From Actinomadura xylanilytica (GTDB taxonomy: Bacteria > Actinomycetota > Actinomycetes > Streptosporangiales > Streptosporangiaceae), in the NCBI RefSeq assembly GCF_030283145.1, contig NZ_JASNWE010000007.1, positions 62,001-126,000 on the forward strand: DNA of 64,000 nucleotides, given 5' to 3'. The notes beneath the pieces were generated by a model. The model made no database searches. It saw nothing but the letters and a program-made list of their open reading frames with translations, and was not told where the DNA came from. The stretch's first letter is position 1, and every line of letters begins with the position of its first letter. Shown here piece by piece: positions 11,317-19,176 of this stretch. A program made the translations under genes and the position numbers.

Positions 11317-11538
11317 GTGAGCGAAGCGACCGGCACGTTCCATCTCGCCCAGCCGCGACTGCAAGGGCCCGCCGAGCGGACCCTGGTCCAGCCGTGGCTC
11401 ACCGAAATGTCCAACCTGGCGCTGAACGCCTACGCCGAGACCGCGCCGCCGCCGGCCCGCGCGCTCGCCGTGGTGGAGGCGCTGTCCGCGGCGACCGTCC
11501 CCCCGGAGAGGCCGTCCCGGGTCGCGCTGGCCGCCTGA
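11317..11538 (+). CDS. Small protein of unknown function (73 aa)
   Basis: GTG start at 11317 is preceded by GGAAGGGG at 8-bp spacing; another in-frame GTG lies at 11311. The product is Ala/Pro-rich (begins VSEATGTFHLAQP, ends RPSRVALAA) with no Cys, signal peptide or membrane segment. No family is recognised. It sits upstream of a methyltransferase gene but is separated from it by a 120-bp region with two operator-like repeats, so it is probably a separate unit. Coding nature rests on the ribosome site and third-position GC bias. Confidence 0.5.
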   Translation: MSEATGTFHLAQPRLQGPAERTLVQPWLTEMSNLALNAYAETAPPPARALAVVEALSAATVPPERPSRVALAA

Positions 11539-11549
11539 CCGTCCCGTCA

Positions 11550-11585
11550 TCTCAAAATACGAGACGCACTTCTCAAATTGTGAGA
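11550..11585. promoter_or_regulatory. Two operator-like repeats spaced 21 bp apart
   Basis: TCTCAAAATACGAGA (11550-11564) and TCTCAAATTGTGAGA (11571-11585, extended to CTTCTCA/TGAGAAG arms at 11569-11587) share the TCTCAAA...GAGA pattern. Centres are 21 bp apart, two helical turns, so both would face the same side of the DNA. They lie 74-110 bp before the methyltransferase gene and are AT-rich against the surroundings. Confidence 0.5.
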
Positions 11586-11658
11586 AGCGTTCTAGGCTGC
11601 GGTCACCGGCCGGCGGCACACCGGAGCTCCGCCGGGCGGGCGGAGAGAGGTGGATCCG

Positions 11659-12456
11659 ATGACCAGGTACACCCACGGGCACCACGCGACGGTGCTGAGC
11701 TCGCACCAGTGGCGCACCGCCGAGAACTCGGCGGCCCACCTGCTGCCGCACCTGCGTCCCGGCACGGCGCTGCTGGACGTGGGATGCGGCCCCGGCACCA
11801 TCACCGCCGGCCTGGCCGGGCGGGTCGCGCCCGGCCGGGTCACCGCGGTCGACTCCGCCGCGGCGGTGCTGGCCGAGGCCGAGCGGACGGCCGCCGGGCA
11901 GGGGCTCGGCAACGTGGAGTTCGCGGTCGCCGACGTGCACGCCCTCGACTTCCCCGACGACTCGTTCGACGTCGTCCACGCGCACCAGGTCCTCCAGCAC
12001 CTCGCCGACCCCGTCCAGGCGCTGCGCGAGATGCGCCGCGTGTGCCGGCCGGGCGGGATCGTCGCGGTCAGGGAGGCCGACTTCGGCGGCATGCTCTGGT
12101 ACCCGAGCCCGCCCGGCATGGACACCTGGCTGCCCGTCTACTACAAGGTGGCGCGCGGTAACGGCGGCGAGCCCGACGCGGGACGGCGGCTGGTGTCCTG
12201 GGCGCGGCGGGCCGGCTTCGCCGACGTGACCGCCTCCGTGTCGAACTGGTGCTACTCCACCCCGGAGGAGCGCGAGTGGTGGAGCGAGTCGTGGGGCGGC
12301 CGGATGATCCACTCCTCGATCGCCGAGAGCGCCGTGTCCGGCGGGCACGCGACCCGCGCGGACCTCCAGCGGATCCATGCGGGCTGGAAAACGTGGGCCG
12401 CCGCCGACGACGGCTGGTTCGCCGTCGTCCACGGCGAGATCCTCTGCCGCGCCTGA
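11659..12456 (+). CDS. Class I SAM-dependent methyltransferase
   Basis: 265 residues. Motif I LLDVGCGPGT at about 38-47, acidic end of beta-2 VDSAA (about 66), motif around VADVHALDFPDDSFDVVHAHQVLQHL (UbiE/Coq5-like Methyltransf_11). The C-terminal part after about 165 is rich in Trp and probably forms the substrate lid. ATG 11659 is taken over GTG 11650 because GGAGAGAGG precedes it at good spacing. Substrate unknown; no biosynthetic partners adjoin it. Operator-like repeats upstream suggest tight control. Confidence 0.88.
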   Translation: MTRYTHGHHATVLSSHQWRTAENSAAHLLPHLRPGTALLDVGCGPGTITAGLAGRVAPGRVTAVDSAAAVLAEAERTAAGQGLGNVEFAVADVHALDFPDDSFDVVHAHQVLQHLADPVQALREMRRVCRPGGIVAVREADFGGMLWYPSPPGMDTWLPVYYKVARGNGGEPDAGRRLVSWARRAGFADVTASVSNWCYSTPEEREWWSESWGGRMIHSSIAESAVSGGHATRADLQRIHAGWKTWAAADDGWFAVVHGEILCRA

Positions 12457-12471
12457 GGCACAGCGGGCTCC

Positions 12472-13281
12472 TCAGCCGGGCAAGGTGTCGCGCAGGCGCC
12501 GCAGGGCGTGGCCGGAGGCGGTCCCGGGCGCGGCGGTGTAGAGGACGAGGCGCTGATCGCGTCCGGGGACGGGGAGGATCTCGCAGTCGAGTTCCAGCTC
12601 GCCGACGACCGGGTGGACGGTCCGCTTCCTCAGCGTCCGCTGCACCGCGATCTCGCGCGCCGCCCACAGCGCGGCGAACTGCGGGCTGGACGCCGAAAGC
12701 TCGTCCACCAGCCGCCGCACGTCGGGGTCGCCGGGGTACCGGCCGCTGGCGCGCAGGTCGGCGACGCACTGGCGGCCGAGCTGGAGCATGCTGCCGGACG
12801 GGGGCCGGTCGCCGCCGAACAGCCAGCGCAGCGTGTTGCGCTCGCCCGCCGGCCGCTCCGCCGGGTCGCCGATCAGCGCCACCAGCAGCGGGTTCCAGGC
12901 GAGCACGTCGTACCGGACGTTGATCACCATGGCCGGCACGCCGTCGAGCCGCTCCAGCAGCCGCAGCACGTTGCCGGGCACCTCGCGGGTGGGGACGGCG
13001 CGGACCGGCGGATGGCCCGCCAGCCGCAGCAGATGGTCGTGCTCGTCGGCGGTCAGCCGCAGGACGCGGCCGAGCGCCCCGAGCACCTGCTCGGACGGGT
13101 GCGGCCCGCGCCCCTGCTCCAGCCGGATGTAGTAGTCGACGGAGATCCCGGCCAGGAGGGCGACCTCCTCGCGGCGCAGTCCCGGCGTCTGGCGGCGGGC
13201 GCCGGCGGCCAGCCCCATCTCGGCCGGCTGGACACGGGCGCGCCGGCTGCGCAGGAATCCGCCCAGCTCCTCCTTGTTCAT
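12472..13281 (-). CDS. XRE-family regulator with MmyB-like ligand domain
   Basis: 269 residues. N-terminal HTH_31-type domain (LGGFLRSRRARVQP, then TPGLRREEVALLAGISVDYYIRLEQGRG, about residues 8-75), followed by an MmyB-like ligand-binding domain (about 100-265; VINVRYDVLAWNPL, RWLFG). This architecture is common among actinobacterial regulators that control an adjacent divergent NAD(P)-dependent oxidoreductase. The start at 13281 is favoured; ATG 13293 is possible. Divergent from the NmrA-like gene with 92 bp between them. Confidence 0.92.
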   Translation of the reverse strand: MNKEELGGFLRSRRARVQPAEMGLAAGARRQTPGLRREEVALLAGISVDYYIRLEQGRGPHPSEQVLGALGRVLRLTADEHDHLLRLAGHPPVRAVPTREVPGNVLRLLERLDGVPAMVINVRYDVLAWNPLLVALIGDPAERPAGERNTLRWLFGGDRPPSGSMLQLGRQCVADLRASGRYPGDPDVRRLVDELSASSPQFAALWAAREIAVQRTLRKRTVHPVVGELELDCEILPVPGRDQRLVLYTAAPGTASGHALRRLRDTLPG

Positions 13282-13301
13282 TCCGGCCATCATGGCCGAG
13301 C

Positions 13302-13328
13302 GGGCCTGGTACCGCGACTCCCAGGCCC
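13302..13328. promoter_or_regulatory. Inverted repeat in the divergent XRE/NmrA promoter region
   Basis: GGGCCTGG and CCAGGCCC, perfect 8-bp arms separated by 11 bp, midway between the two divergent start codons. Plausible binding site for the XRE regulator; inference. Confidence 0.4.
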
Positions 13329-13373
13329 GAGCGTGCCTACCCGGCCCGGCCCCGGCCGGAGCAGCATTGAGGC

Positions 13374-14234
13374 ATGACGATTCTGGTGACCGGAGCGCGC
13401 GGCGCGATCGCGCGCAGCCTTATAGAGCAACTCCTCACCGCAGGGCATAAGGTCCGCGCGGCCGGGCGCGAGCCCGCCGCCGCCCGCCTCCCCGCCGGTG
13501 TGGACGTGATGGAGGCCGACCTGGCGAGGCCGGAGACGCTGGGCGCCGCGCTCGCCGGTGCGACCAAGGTGTTCGTGTACGCCGAACCCACCGGCCTGGA
13601 CGGGTTCGTCGCCGAGGCCCGCGCCGCCGGGGTGGAGCACATCGTGCTGCTGTCCGCCCTCGGCGCCGAGCCCGGCTCGGCCGACCGCATCCCGCGGATT
13701 CACGGTGACGCGGAGCAGGCGGTGGCCGGTTCGGGGATCCCGTGGACGTTCCTGCGCCCCGGCGGGTTCGCGACCAACGCGCTGCAATGGGCGGGTTCGG
13801 TCCGCGCGGAGGGGACCGTGTGCGACCCGTTCCCGGAGTCCCACGCGGCACCCGTCCACGAGGCCGACATCGCGGCGGTCGCCGCCCGCGTCCTGACCGA
13901 CCCCGGGACCGAGCACCTGGGCGCCGTCCACGTGCTCACCGGGCCGGGGTCGCTGACCCGGCGGGAGCAGGCCGAGCAGATCGGCGCGGCGATCGGCCGC
14001 CCGGTCCGGATCGTCCGGCAGAGCCTGGACGATCACCGCGCGGAGCTGGCCCAGTGGGGCCCGCCGGACGTCGCCGAGGCCCTGATCCGGACCGCCGAGG
14101 AGGCGGTGGGCCGGCCCGCCGAGACGACCGGGACCGTCCAGGAGATCACCGGACGGCCGCCGCGCAGCTTCGCCGAGTGGGCCGCCGACCACGCCGCCGA
14201 CTTCACCGCCGACTTCACCGCACCGGAGTCCTGA
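13374..14234 (+). CDS. NmrA-like NAD(P)-binding oxidoreductase/sensor protein
   Basis: 286 residues. Atypical short-chain fold: Rossmann motif TILVTGARGAIA (about 2-13, GxxGxxG-like), then the NmrA pattern of VFVYAEPTG, VEHIVLLSALGAE, PWTFLRPGGFATNAL. The active-site YxxxK of classical SDRs is absent, as in NmrA relatives. Close to the azoreductase/quinone-reductase-like NAD(P)H-binding group. Divergent from and probably controlled by the XRE regulator. C-terminus has a near-duplicate DFTADFTA. A strong hairpin terminator follows 34 bp on. Confidence 0.88.
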   Translation: MTILVTGARGAIARSLIEQLLTAGHKVRAAGREPAAARLPAGVDVMEADLARPETLGAALAGATKVFVYAEPTGLDGFVAEARAAGVEHIVLLSALGAEPGSADRIPRIHGDAEQAVAGSGIPWTFLRPGGFATNALQWAGSVRAEGTVCDPFPESHAAPVHEADIAAVAARVLTDPGTEHLGAVHVLTGPGSLTRREQAEQIGAAIGRPVRIVRQSLDDHRAELAQWGPPDVAEALIRTAEEAVGRPAETTGTVQEITGRPPRSFAEWAADHAADFTADFTAPES

Positions 14235-14268
14235 CCCGCACGCACCACCGCCCCTCAGCGGGAAGGCC

Positions 14269-14302
14269 GGGAGGCCGCCGGGGACCTCCCCGGCGGCCTT
14301 CC
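14269..14302 (+). terminator. GC-rich hairpin terminator after the NmrA-like gene
   Basis: Core stem 11 bp (GGCCGCCGGGG / CCCCGGCGGCC, 14273-14283 and 14288-14298) with ACCT loop, extended by four more pairs including one GU. It lies between convergent genes and may act on both strands; no long T run. Confidence 0.75.
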
Positions 14303-14345
14303 CGGCGGTCACGTCCCTGAGCTGGGGCCGGGGCGACCCCGAGGT

Positions 14346-14924
14346 CTACCGCGGCGTCCATCCGGGGTCGCGGCCGGACAGTCCGATCACCCGGTCGAGG
14401 TCCGGGGCGTCCGCCGGGACCTGCACGATCGGCCCGAACAGCCCCTCGGAGCCCGCGCCGTCCTTCGGCTCCAGGAGCCGCAGCGACGAGCCGAGCGCCT
14501 CCGGGTCGGCCGTGAACGGCTGCCCGCTGGCCCGCGCGACGTCCCAGCCGTGGACGAGGAGCTCGTTCAGCGCGACCGCGCCGGCCACCTCCGCGGGCAG
14601 GTCGAACCCGCCGGCCCGGGTCATCCCCTCCCAGGAGCCCGGCTCGCGCCAGGCGTCCGCGAGCTCGGCGAGCTGCCGGGTGATCCGGTCGCGCCAGCCG
14701 TCCTCCAGCCGCGCCTCGTCGGCGGACGGCGCGCCATCGGGCCCCTTGGACTGCTTCCTGGCCGTCCGGACGAACGCCGCCGACAGCCCGCCGACATGGT
14801 CGATCAGGTCGCCGAGGGTGAACTCCGGGCAGGGGGTGGGCAGCGCGAGCTGACCGTCGTCGACCGCGGCGAGCAGATCGGCCATCCGCCGCGCCGTCGG
14901 GGTGAGATCGGGCCTCGGGGTCAT
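14346..14924 (-). CDS. TIGR03086-type metal-binding protein, DinB/maleylpyruvate isomerase fold
   Basis: 192 residues. PTPCPEFTLGDLIDHVGGL (about 29-47) is the signature of the mycothiol-dependent maleylpyruvate isomerase N-terminal/DinB superfamily, and a second His occurs in NELLVHGWDVARA, giving the usual metal ligands. These proteins are four-helix bundles thought to use or transfer mycothiol; substrate unknown. Start ATG 14924 has AAGGAGCC in front. Divergent from the hydrolase gene at 15321, convergent with the NmrA-like gene. Confidence 0.88.
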   Translation of the reverse strand: MTPRPDLTPTARRMADLLAAVDDGQLALPTPCPEFTLGDLIDHVGGLSAAFVRTARKQSKGPDGAPSADEARLEDGWRDRITRQLAELADAWREPGSWEGMTRAGGFDLPAEVAGAVALNELLVHGWDVARASGQPFTADPEALGSSLRLLEPKDGAGSEGLFGPIVQVPADAPDLDRVIGLSGRDPGWTPR

Positions 14925-15024
14925 CGGTGGCTCCTTCGTGATCCGGTTCGGGCACCACTGGGTCGGGTACCAGGACTGACCCGGCGAGCACGCGAAAATC
15001 ATCGGCGGCTCAGCCGGACCCCGC

Positions 15025-15071
15025 CCGTTGGCCGCGAGCGGCCAACGGCCCGTCCGGCCGCGGCCGGACGG
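15025..15071. repeat. Two adjacent perfect palindromes in a divergent intergenic region
   Basis: CCGTTGGCCGC/GCGGCCAACGG (15025-15048, 2-nt centre) is followed at once by CCGTCCGGCCG/CGGCCGGACGG (15050-15071, no spacer). The gap 14925-15320 separates two divergent starts, so these are not obvious terminators of either. Apart from these and the promoter at 15210 the gap appears empty. Confidence 0.6.
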
Positions 15072-15209
15072 CCGGGACCGTGCCCGGACGGGCGGGCGAG
15101 TCCGGCGGCGGCCCGGCGACCTGGAGGGACGCCGCGCGCCCCGCGTCCACCCGTCGAAACCTCCGGGGAGCGGCGAACCGCGCGGTTCCACAGAGGCCGC
15201 AACCGCTTG

Positions 15210-15238
15210 TTGACCGTCCGGTCGATGGCGGTTAGCGT
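15210..15238 (+). promoter_or_regulatory. Promoter of the alpha/beta hydrolase gene
   Basis: -35 TTGACC (15210-15215), 17-bp spacer, -10 TAGCGT (15233-15238): close to the actinobacterial housekeeping consensus. Predicted leader about 75 nt before ATG 15321. Confidence 0.65.
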
Positions 15239-15320
15239 CGGCGCGCCGGCTCCCCGGCGGAGCGGTGCCGCGCCTGAGGCGGCCGTGTGCGGCAGAGGGG
15301 ATCCCGGGCCGTCCGGGCAG

Positions 15321-16199
15321 ATGACCATGCAGATCGAGACCTCGCTCGGCCCGGTGGCCGTGGCCGTACGGGGCGCCGGACCGGCGCTGGTGCTGCTGCA
15401 CGCCAACCCCGGCGACCACCGCGACTACGACGCGGTGCTCCCCGCGCTCGCCCGCCGCCACACCACCTACGCCGTCGACTGGCCCGGCTACGGCGACTCC
15501 CCGCCCGCCACCGCGCGGCTCGCCGTGCGGACCGGCTCGGTCGGAGCGACCGCGGGGCCCGGCTCCGCCGCCCCGCCCGCGACGGGCCGCGAGGTCTCGG
15601 CGATGGGCTTCGCCGCGATCGTGCCGGAGATCCTGGACGGGCTCGGGCTGCGCCGCGCCGCGGTGATCGGCAACAGCGTCGGCGGCTACGCCGCGGCCGG
15701 CCTCGCGCTCGCCCGCCCCGCCGCCGTGACCGCGCTCGTGCTGGTCAACAGCGGCGGGTTCAGCCGGCTCGGCGGCCCCCTGACCCGCGGGGTCATCCGC
15801 CTGATGGGGACCGAGCCCGCCGTGCGGGCCGCCTCCGGCCGGATGCCCCGGTTCTACCTGCGCCGCCGCACCGGCACCGTGCGAGAGATGATCAGCAGGG
15901 ACGCGGCGCGCCGGCACGACCCCCGGACGATCGCGGTGGAGGCGGCCCTCTGGCGGAGCTTCGCCTCGCCCGACCACGACCTGCGCGTCCGGGCGGGCGC
16001 CATCACCGCGCCCACCCTGCTGGTGTGGGGAACCCGCGATCCGATGGTCGGCATGGACGTCCGCAGGGTCAGGCGGGCCCTGCCCCAGGGCATCTGGTGC
16101 CCGCTGCCGACCGGCCATGCGCCCTTCGCCGAGGCGCCCGCCCGCTTCCTGGACGCGGTGCTCCCGTTCCTCCAGGACGCGGCCCACCGCGCCGACTGA
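15321..16199 (+). CDS. Alpha/beta hydrolase
   Basis: 292 residues. Oxyanion-hole region LVLLHANPGDHRDYDAV (about 24-40), nucleophile elbow GNSVGG (Ser at about 117), acid Asp in VWGTRDPM and His in TGHAPFAEAPARF near the C-terminus, a full catalytic triad. Class resembles haloperoxidase/esterase-like hydrolases; substrate unknown. A Gly/Ala/Thr-rich stretch (about 70-95) interrupts the region after the first strands and is unusual. ATG 15321 or 15327 can start it. Own promoter at 15210. Converges with the ThDP enzyme gene. Confidence 0.88.
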   Translation: MTMQIETSLGPVAVAVRGAGPALVLLHANPGDHRDYDAVLPALARRHTTYAVDWPGYGDSPPATARLAVRTGSVGATAGPGSAAPPATGREVSAMGFAAIVPEILDGLGLRRAAVIGNSVGGYAAAGLALARPAAVTALVLVNSGGFSRLGGPLTRGVIRLMGTEPAVRAASGRMPRFYLRRRTGTVREMISRDAARRHDPRTIAVEAALWRSFASPDHDLRVRAGAITAPTLLVWGTRDPMVGMDVRRVRRALPQGIWCPLPTGHAPFAEAPARFLDAVLPFLQDAAHRAD

Positions 16200-16200
16200 C

Positions 16201-16240
16201 CCGCGGACGACCGGCCCGCGGACGACCGGCCCGCGGACGG
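16201..16240. repeat. 15-bp tandem repeat, 2.6 copies
   Basis: Unit CCGCGGACGACCGGC occurs at 16201-16215 and 16216-16230, with a partial third copy to 16240, in the 53-bp gap between convergent genes. Could fold as part of a terminator; more likely slipped-strand expansion. Confidence 0.85.
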
Positions 16241-16252
16241 CCCCCGAGGGGA

Positions 16253-17908
16253 TCAGAACGGGTCGGTCAGCTCGCCCAGCTTGTCGGTCAGCTCCAGGTT
16301 GTGGGAGTAGTCGACCGGCACCGTGACGACCGAGACGCCGTCCTCGGCGAGCGCCTTCCGCAGGACGGGCAGCAGCTCGTCCGCCGACGACACCCGGTAG
16401 CCCGTCGCGCCGAAGCTCTCGGCGTACTTCACGAAGTCGGGGTTGCCGAACGCGACGTCGGAGCTGCGCCCGAGCTCCAGCTCCATCTTCCAGCCGATCA
16501 GCCCGTACCCGCCGTCCTCCCAGATCAGCACCGTGATCGGGATGTTCTCCCGGACGGCGGTCTCCAGCTCCTGCGAGTTCATCAGGAACGCGCCGTCGCC
16601 GGTCGCCGCCAGCACCCTGCGGCCCGGGTGGACCAGCTTGGCGGCGATCGCGCCCGGCACCGAGAAGCCCATCGAGGACAGGCCGTTGGAGACCAGCAGC
16701 GTGTTGGGTTCGAAGGTCGGGTACATCCGCGCCATCCACATCTTCACCGCGCCGGTGTCGGCGAGCACGATGTCCTCGCGGCCCATCGCCGCCCGGACGT
16801 CGGCGACGACGCGGCGGGGCGAGAGCGGGAAGCCGTCGTCGGCGGCGCCGTCCGCGAGCTCGGCGCTCAGCATCTCCCGGATCCGGCGGCCGGTCCCGTT
16901 GACGTCGAACCGGCGGTGCACCGCGTCGGCGAGGGCGTGCAGCGAGCGGGAGATGTCGCCCTGGATGCCGACCTCGACCGGATAGTGGTCGTCCACCTCG
17001 GCCGGGAACCGGTGGATATGGATGATCTTCTTGTCGCCGTGCGGGTTGATCTTGACCGGGTCGAACTCCTGGAGCTCGTACCCGACCGCGATCAGCACGT
17101 CCGCCTCGTCGAACCCGAAGTTCACGTAGTCGTGCCGCATGAACCCGACCGCGCCGAGCGCGTTGCGGTGGTCGTCGGGGAAGACGCCCTTGCCGTTGAA
17201 CGTGGTGGCGACCGGCAGCCCGAGGTGCTCGGAGAAGTGGACCAGCGCCTGGCTCGCCCGGTCCCGGGTCGCGCCGTGCCCGGCCAGCACGATCGGCTGC
17301 CGGGCCAGCGCGATCACGTCGGCGGCGCGGGCGATCTGCGCGGGGGACGGCTCCTGCGGCCGGACGACGTTGCGCGGCAGCGGCCCGAGAGCGGCTGACA
17401 CCTCGGCGGCCTCGACGTCCTCGGGGATCGCCAGGTACACCGCGCCCGGACGCTCGGTCTGCGCGGTCTTGAACGCCTTGCGCACCATCTCGGGCAGCGC
17501 CTCGGCGGTGGGCGCCAGCTCGGCCCACTTGGTGATCGGGCGGAACAGCGACACCAGGTCGATGACCTGGTGCGTCTCCTTGTAGATGCGGTCCAGGCCG
17601 ACCTGCGCGGAGATCGCCACCACCGGGGTGCTGTTGGTGGTGGCGTCCGCGACGCCGAGCTGGAGGTTGATCGCCCCCGGGCCGAGCGTCGCCGACGCCA
17701 CGCCGGCCTTGCCGGTCAGCCGCCCGTAGATCTCCGCCATGAACGCCGCGCCCTGCTCGTGCCGGACCAGGACGTAGCGGATGGGGGAGTCGGCGAGTGC
17801 GTTGACGAAGTGGATGTTCTCCTCGCCCGGGATGCCGAAGACGTACTCGACGCCCTCCGCTTCCAGGGTCCGGACGAGCAGCCGGGCGGCGTCTACCTGC
17901 GTGGACAT
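16253..17908 (-). CDS. Thiamine-diphosphate enzyme, acetolactate synthase-like
   Basis: 551 residues. ThDP-binding N-domain with VFGIPGEENIHF and catalytic Glu at about 51 in RHEQGAAFMAE; central domain; C-terminal pyrophosphate-binding GDGAFLMNSQELETA followed by ITVLIWEDGGYGLI. Overall like the large, FAD-poor acetolactate synthase (AlsS/IlvB-like) group that condenses pyruvate, but related carboligases and decarboxylases share these motifs. No IlvN regulatory subunit adjoins, arguing for a catabolic or stand-alone role. Start ATG 17908 follows GAGGGA. It lies 153 bp after the LLM oxidoreductase gene, same strand. Confidence 0.85.
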   Translation of the reverse strand: MSTQVDAARLLVRTLEAEGVEYVFGIPGEENIHFVNALADSPIRYVLVRHEQGAAFMAEIYGRLTGKAGVASATLGPGAINLQLGVADATTNSTPVVAISAQVGLDRIYKETHQVIDLVSLFRPITKWAELAPTAEALPEMVRKAFKTAQTERPGAVYLAIPEDVEAAEVSAALGPLPRNVVRPQEPSPAQIARAADVIALARQPIVLAGHGATRDRASQALVHFSEHLGLPVATTFNGKGVFPDDHRNALGAVGFMRHDYVNFGFDEADVLIAVGYELQEFDPVKINPHGDKKIIHIHRFPAEVDDHYPVEVGIQGDISRSLHALADAVHRRFDVNGTGRRIREMLSAELADGAADDGFPLSPRRVVADVRAAMGREDIVLADTGAVKMWMARMYPTFEPNTLLVSNGLSSMGFSVPGAIAAKLVHPGRRVLAATGDGAFLMNSQELETAVRENIPITVLIWEDGGYGLIGWKMELELGRSSDVAFGNPDFVKYAESFGATGYRVSSADELLPVLRKALAEDGVSVVTVPVDYSHNLELTDKLGELTDPF

Positions 17909-17923
17909 CGTGTGTCCCTCTTC

Positions 17924-17951
17924 CGATGTGCGATGTGCGATGTGCGGTGTG
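17924..17951. repeat. 7-bp tandem repeat before the ThDP enzyme gene
   Basis: Three copies of CGATGTG and one CGGTGTG, 16-43 bp upstream of the start codon at 17908. Copy-number change would alter leader length or spacing. Confidence 0.9.
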
Positions 17952-18061
17952 CTTCGGGGGCGTTCTCCGGACATCCGGTGCAGCGCCCCCCGGGCACACC
18001 CCATTCCCTAGCACGCTGTGGCGTCGGGCACGCGCAGGAGAGGAGGGACAGGGAGGAGGGG

Positions 18062-19081
18062 CTACCCGAGCACCAGGTCGCGGATCTCGCGCAGCGTCGG
18101 CTCGTCCCGCACGCCCGCGATCAGCAGCGTGGTGATGGGGCTGTCCCGCCACAGCTCCAGCCGCTCCTTGATCCGGCCGATCGGCCCGAGCAGCGAGATG
18201 GAGTCGGCAAGCTCGTCCGGCACCGCCTTGATCGCCTCGTCGCGGCGGCCGGCCAGGAACAGCTCCTGCACCCGCGCGGCCTGCTCGGCGTAGCCGAGCC
18301 GGCCGATCAGGTCGAGATGGAAGTTGCGATCCCTGGCCCCCATCCCGCCGATGTAGAACGCCAGCGGGATCTTGGCGAACTCCAGTGCCGCGGCCAGGTC
18401 GCCGGTGACGATGGTGGTGACGGTGGCGGCGATCTCGAAGCCGTCCGGACGTCCCGCCAGCGGCTCCCCGAACAGCGGCTCGATCTGCGCCGGGTCGACG
18501 AACAGCGGCAGCCAGCCCTGGGCCAGCTCGGCCGCGAGTGCGATGTTCCTGGGCCCCTCCGCGCCGAGGTAGACCGGGATCCGCGGGCGCAGCGGGTGGA
18601 CGATCGACTTCAGCGGCTTGCCGAGCCCCGCGCCGCCGGGCAGGGGCAGCGGGTAGTGCGGGCCGGCGCTCGTCACCGGCTCCTCGCGGCGCCACACCTG
18701 GCGGACGATGTCGAGGTACTCGCGGGTGCGCGCGAGGGGCTTGGGGAACGGCGCCCCGTACCAGCCCTCCACCACCTGCGGGCCGGACGCGCCCAGCCCG
18801 AGGATCATCCGGCCGCCCGACAACGCGTCCAGGGTCAGGGCGTGCATCGCGGTCGCGGCGGGGGTGCGGGCCGAGAGCTGGACCACCGCGGTGCCGAGCT
18901 TGATCGTGGTGGTGCGGGCGGCGTACCAGGTCAGCGGGGTGAAGGCGTCCGATCCGTACGCCTCCGCGGTGAACACCGAGTCGTATCCGAGCCGTTCGGC
19001 GGCCAGCACCGTGTCGGTCTGGTCGTCGGGGTCGCGCTGCCAGTAGCCGACGTTGACGCCGAGCTTGAGATCCGCGGTCAT
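18062..19081 (-). CDS. LLM class F420-dependent oxidoreductase
   Basis: 339 residues of the bacterial luciferase-like TIM-barrel family. N-terminal KLGVNVGYWQ, then DSVFTAEAYGSDAFTPLTWYAARTTTIKLGTAVVQ, RTPAATAMHALTLDALSGGRMILGLGASGPQVVEGWYG, the pattern of F420-dependent Rv-type oxidoreductases in actinobacteria. Substrate unknown. A perfect KstR-type box lies 12 bp upstream of ATG 19081, suggesting a link to steroid or fatty-acid catabolism. It heads a minus-strand unit that may continue into the ThDP enzyme. Confidence 0.92.
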   Translation of the reverse strand: MTADLKLGVNVGYWQRDPDDQTDTVLAAERLGYDSVFTAEAYGSDAFTPLTWYAARTTTIKLGTAVVQLSARTPAATAMHALTLDALSGGRMILGLGASGPQVVEGWYGAPFPKPLARTREYLDIVRQVWRREEPVTSAGPHYPLPLPGGAGLGKPLKSIVHPLRPRIPVYLGAEGPRNIALAAELAQGWLPLFVDPAQIEPLFGEPLAGRPDGFEIAATVTTIVTGDLAAALEFAKIPLAFYIGGMGARDRNFHLDLIGRLGYAEQAARVQELFLAGRRDEAIKAVPDELADSISLLGPIGRIKERLELWRDSPITTLLIAGVRDEPTLREIRDLVLG

Positions 19082-19092
19082 GGGGGCGATAC

Positions 19093-19106
19093 TAGAACAC
19101 GTTCTA
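19093..19106. promoter_or_regulatory. KstR-like operator TAGAAC-AC-GTTCTA
   Basis: Fits the published KstR motif TNNAACNNGTTNNA at every defined position and is also a perfect 6-bp inverted repeat around two bases. It sits 12-25 bp upstream of the LLM oxidoreductase start. KstR is a TetR repressor of cholesterol catabolism in mycolic-acid actinobacteria; other TetR/AcrR proteins bind similar sites. Confidence 0.6.
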
Positions 19107-19117
19107 CTTAGGTGGAA

Positions 19118-19146
19118 GGGGGCCGCGGAGTCCCTCCGCGGCCCCC
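19118..19146 (-). terminator. 12-bp hairpin after the DUF397 operon
   Basis: Perfect stem GGGGGCCGCGGA/TCCGCGGCCCCC (19118-19129 and 19135-19146), loop GTCCC. It follows the DUF397 stop by 30 bp in the minus direction and shields the LLM promoter. Confidence 0.75.
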
Positions 19147-19176
19147 TGGCGGTGTCGGCCGGTCAGGCTCTGGGGG

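Noticed and set aside
14346..18695. Single long minus frame running from the DinB-like gene into the LLM gene
   Set aside because: Only the last 192 codons resemble a protein family; the rest is antisense or out of frame to the hydrolase and ThDP enzyme genes. Real start is 14924.
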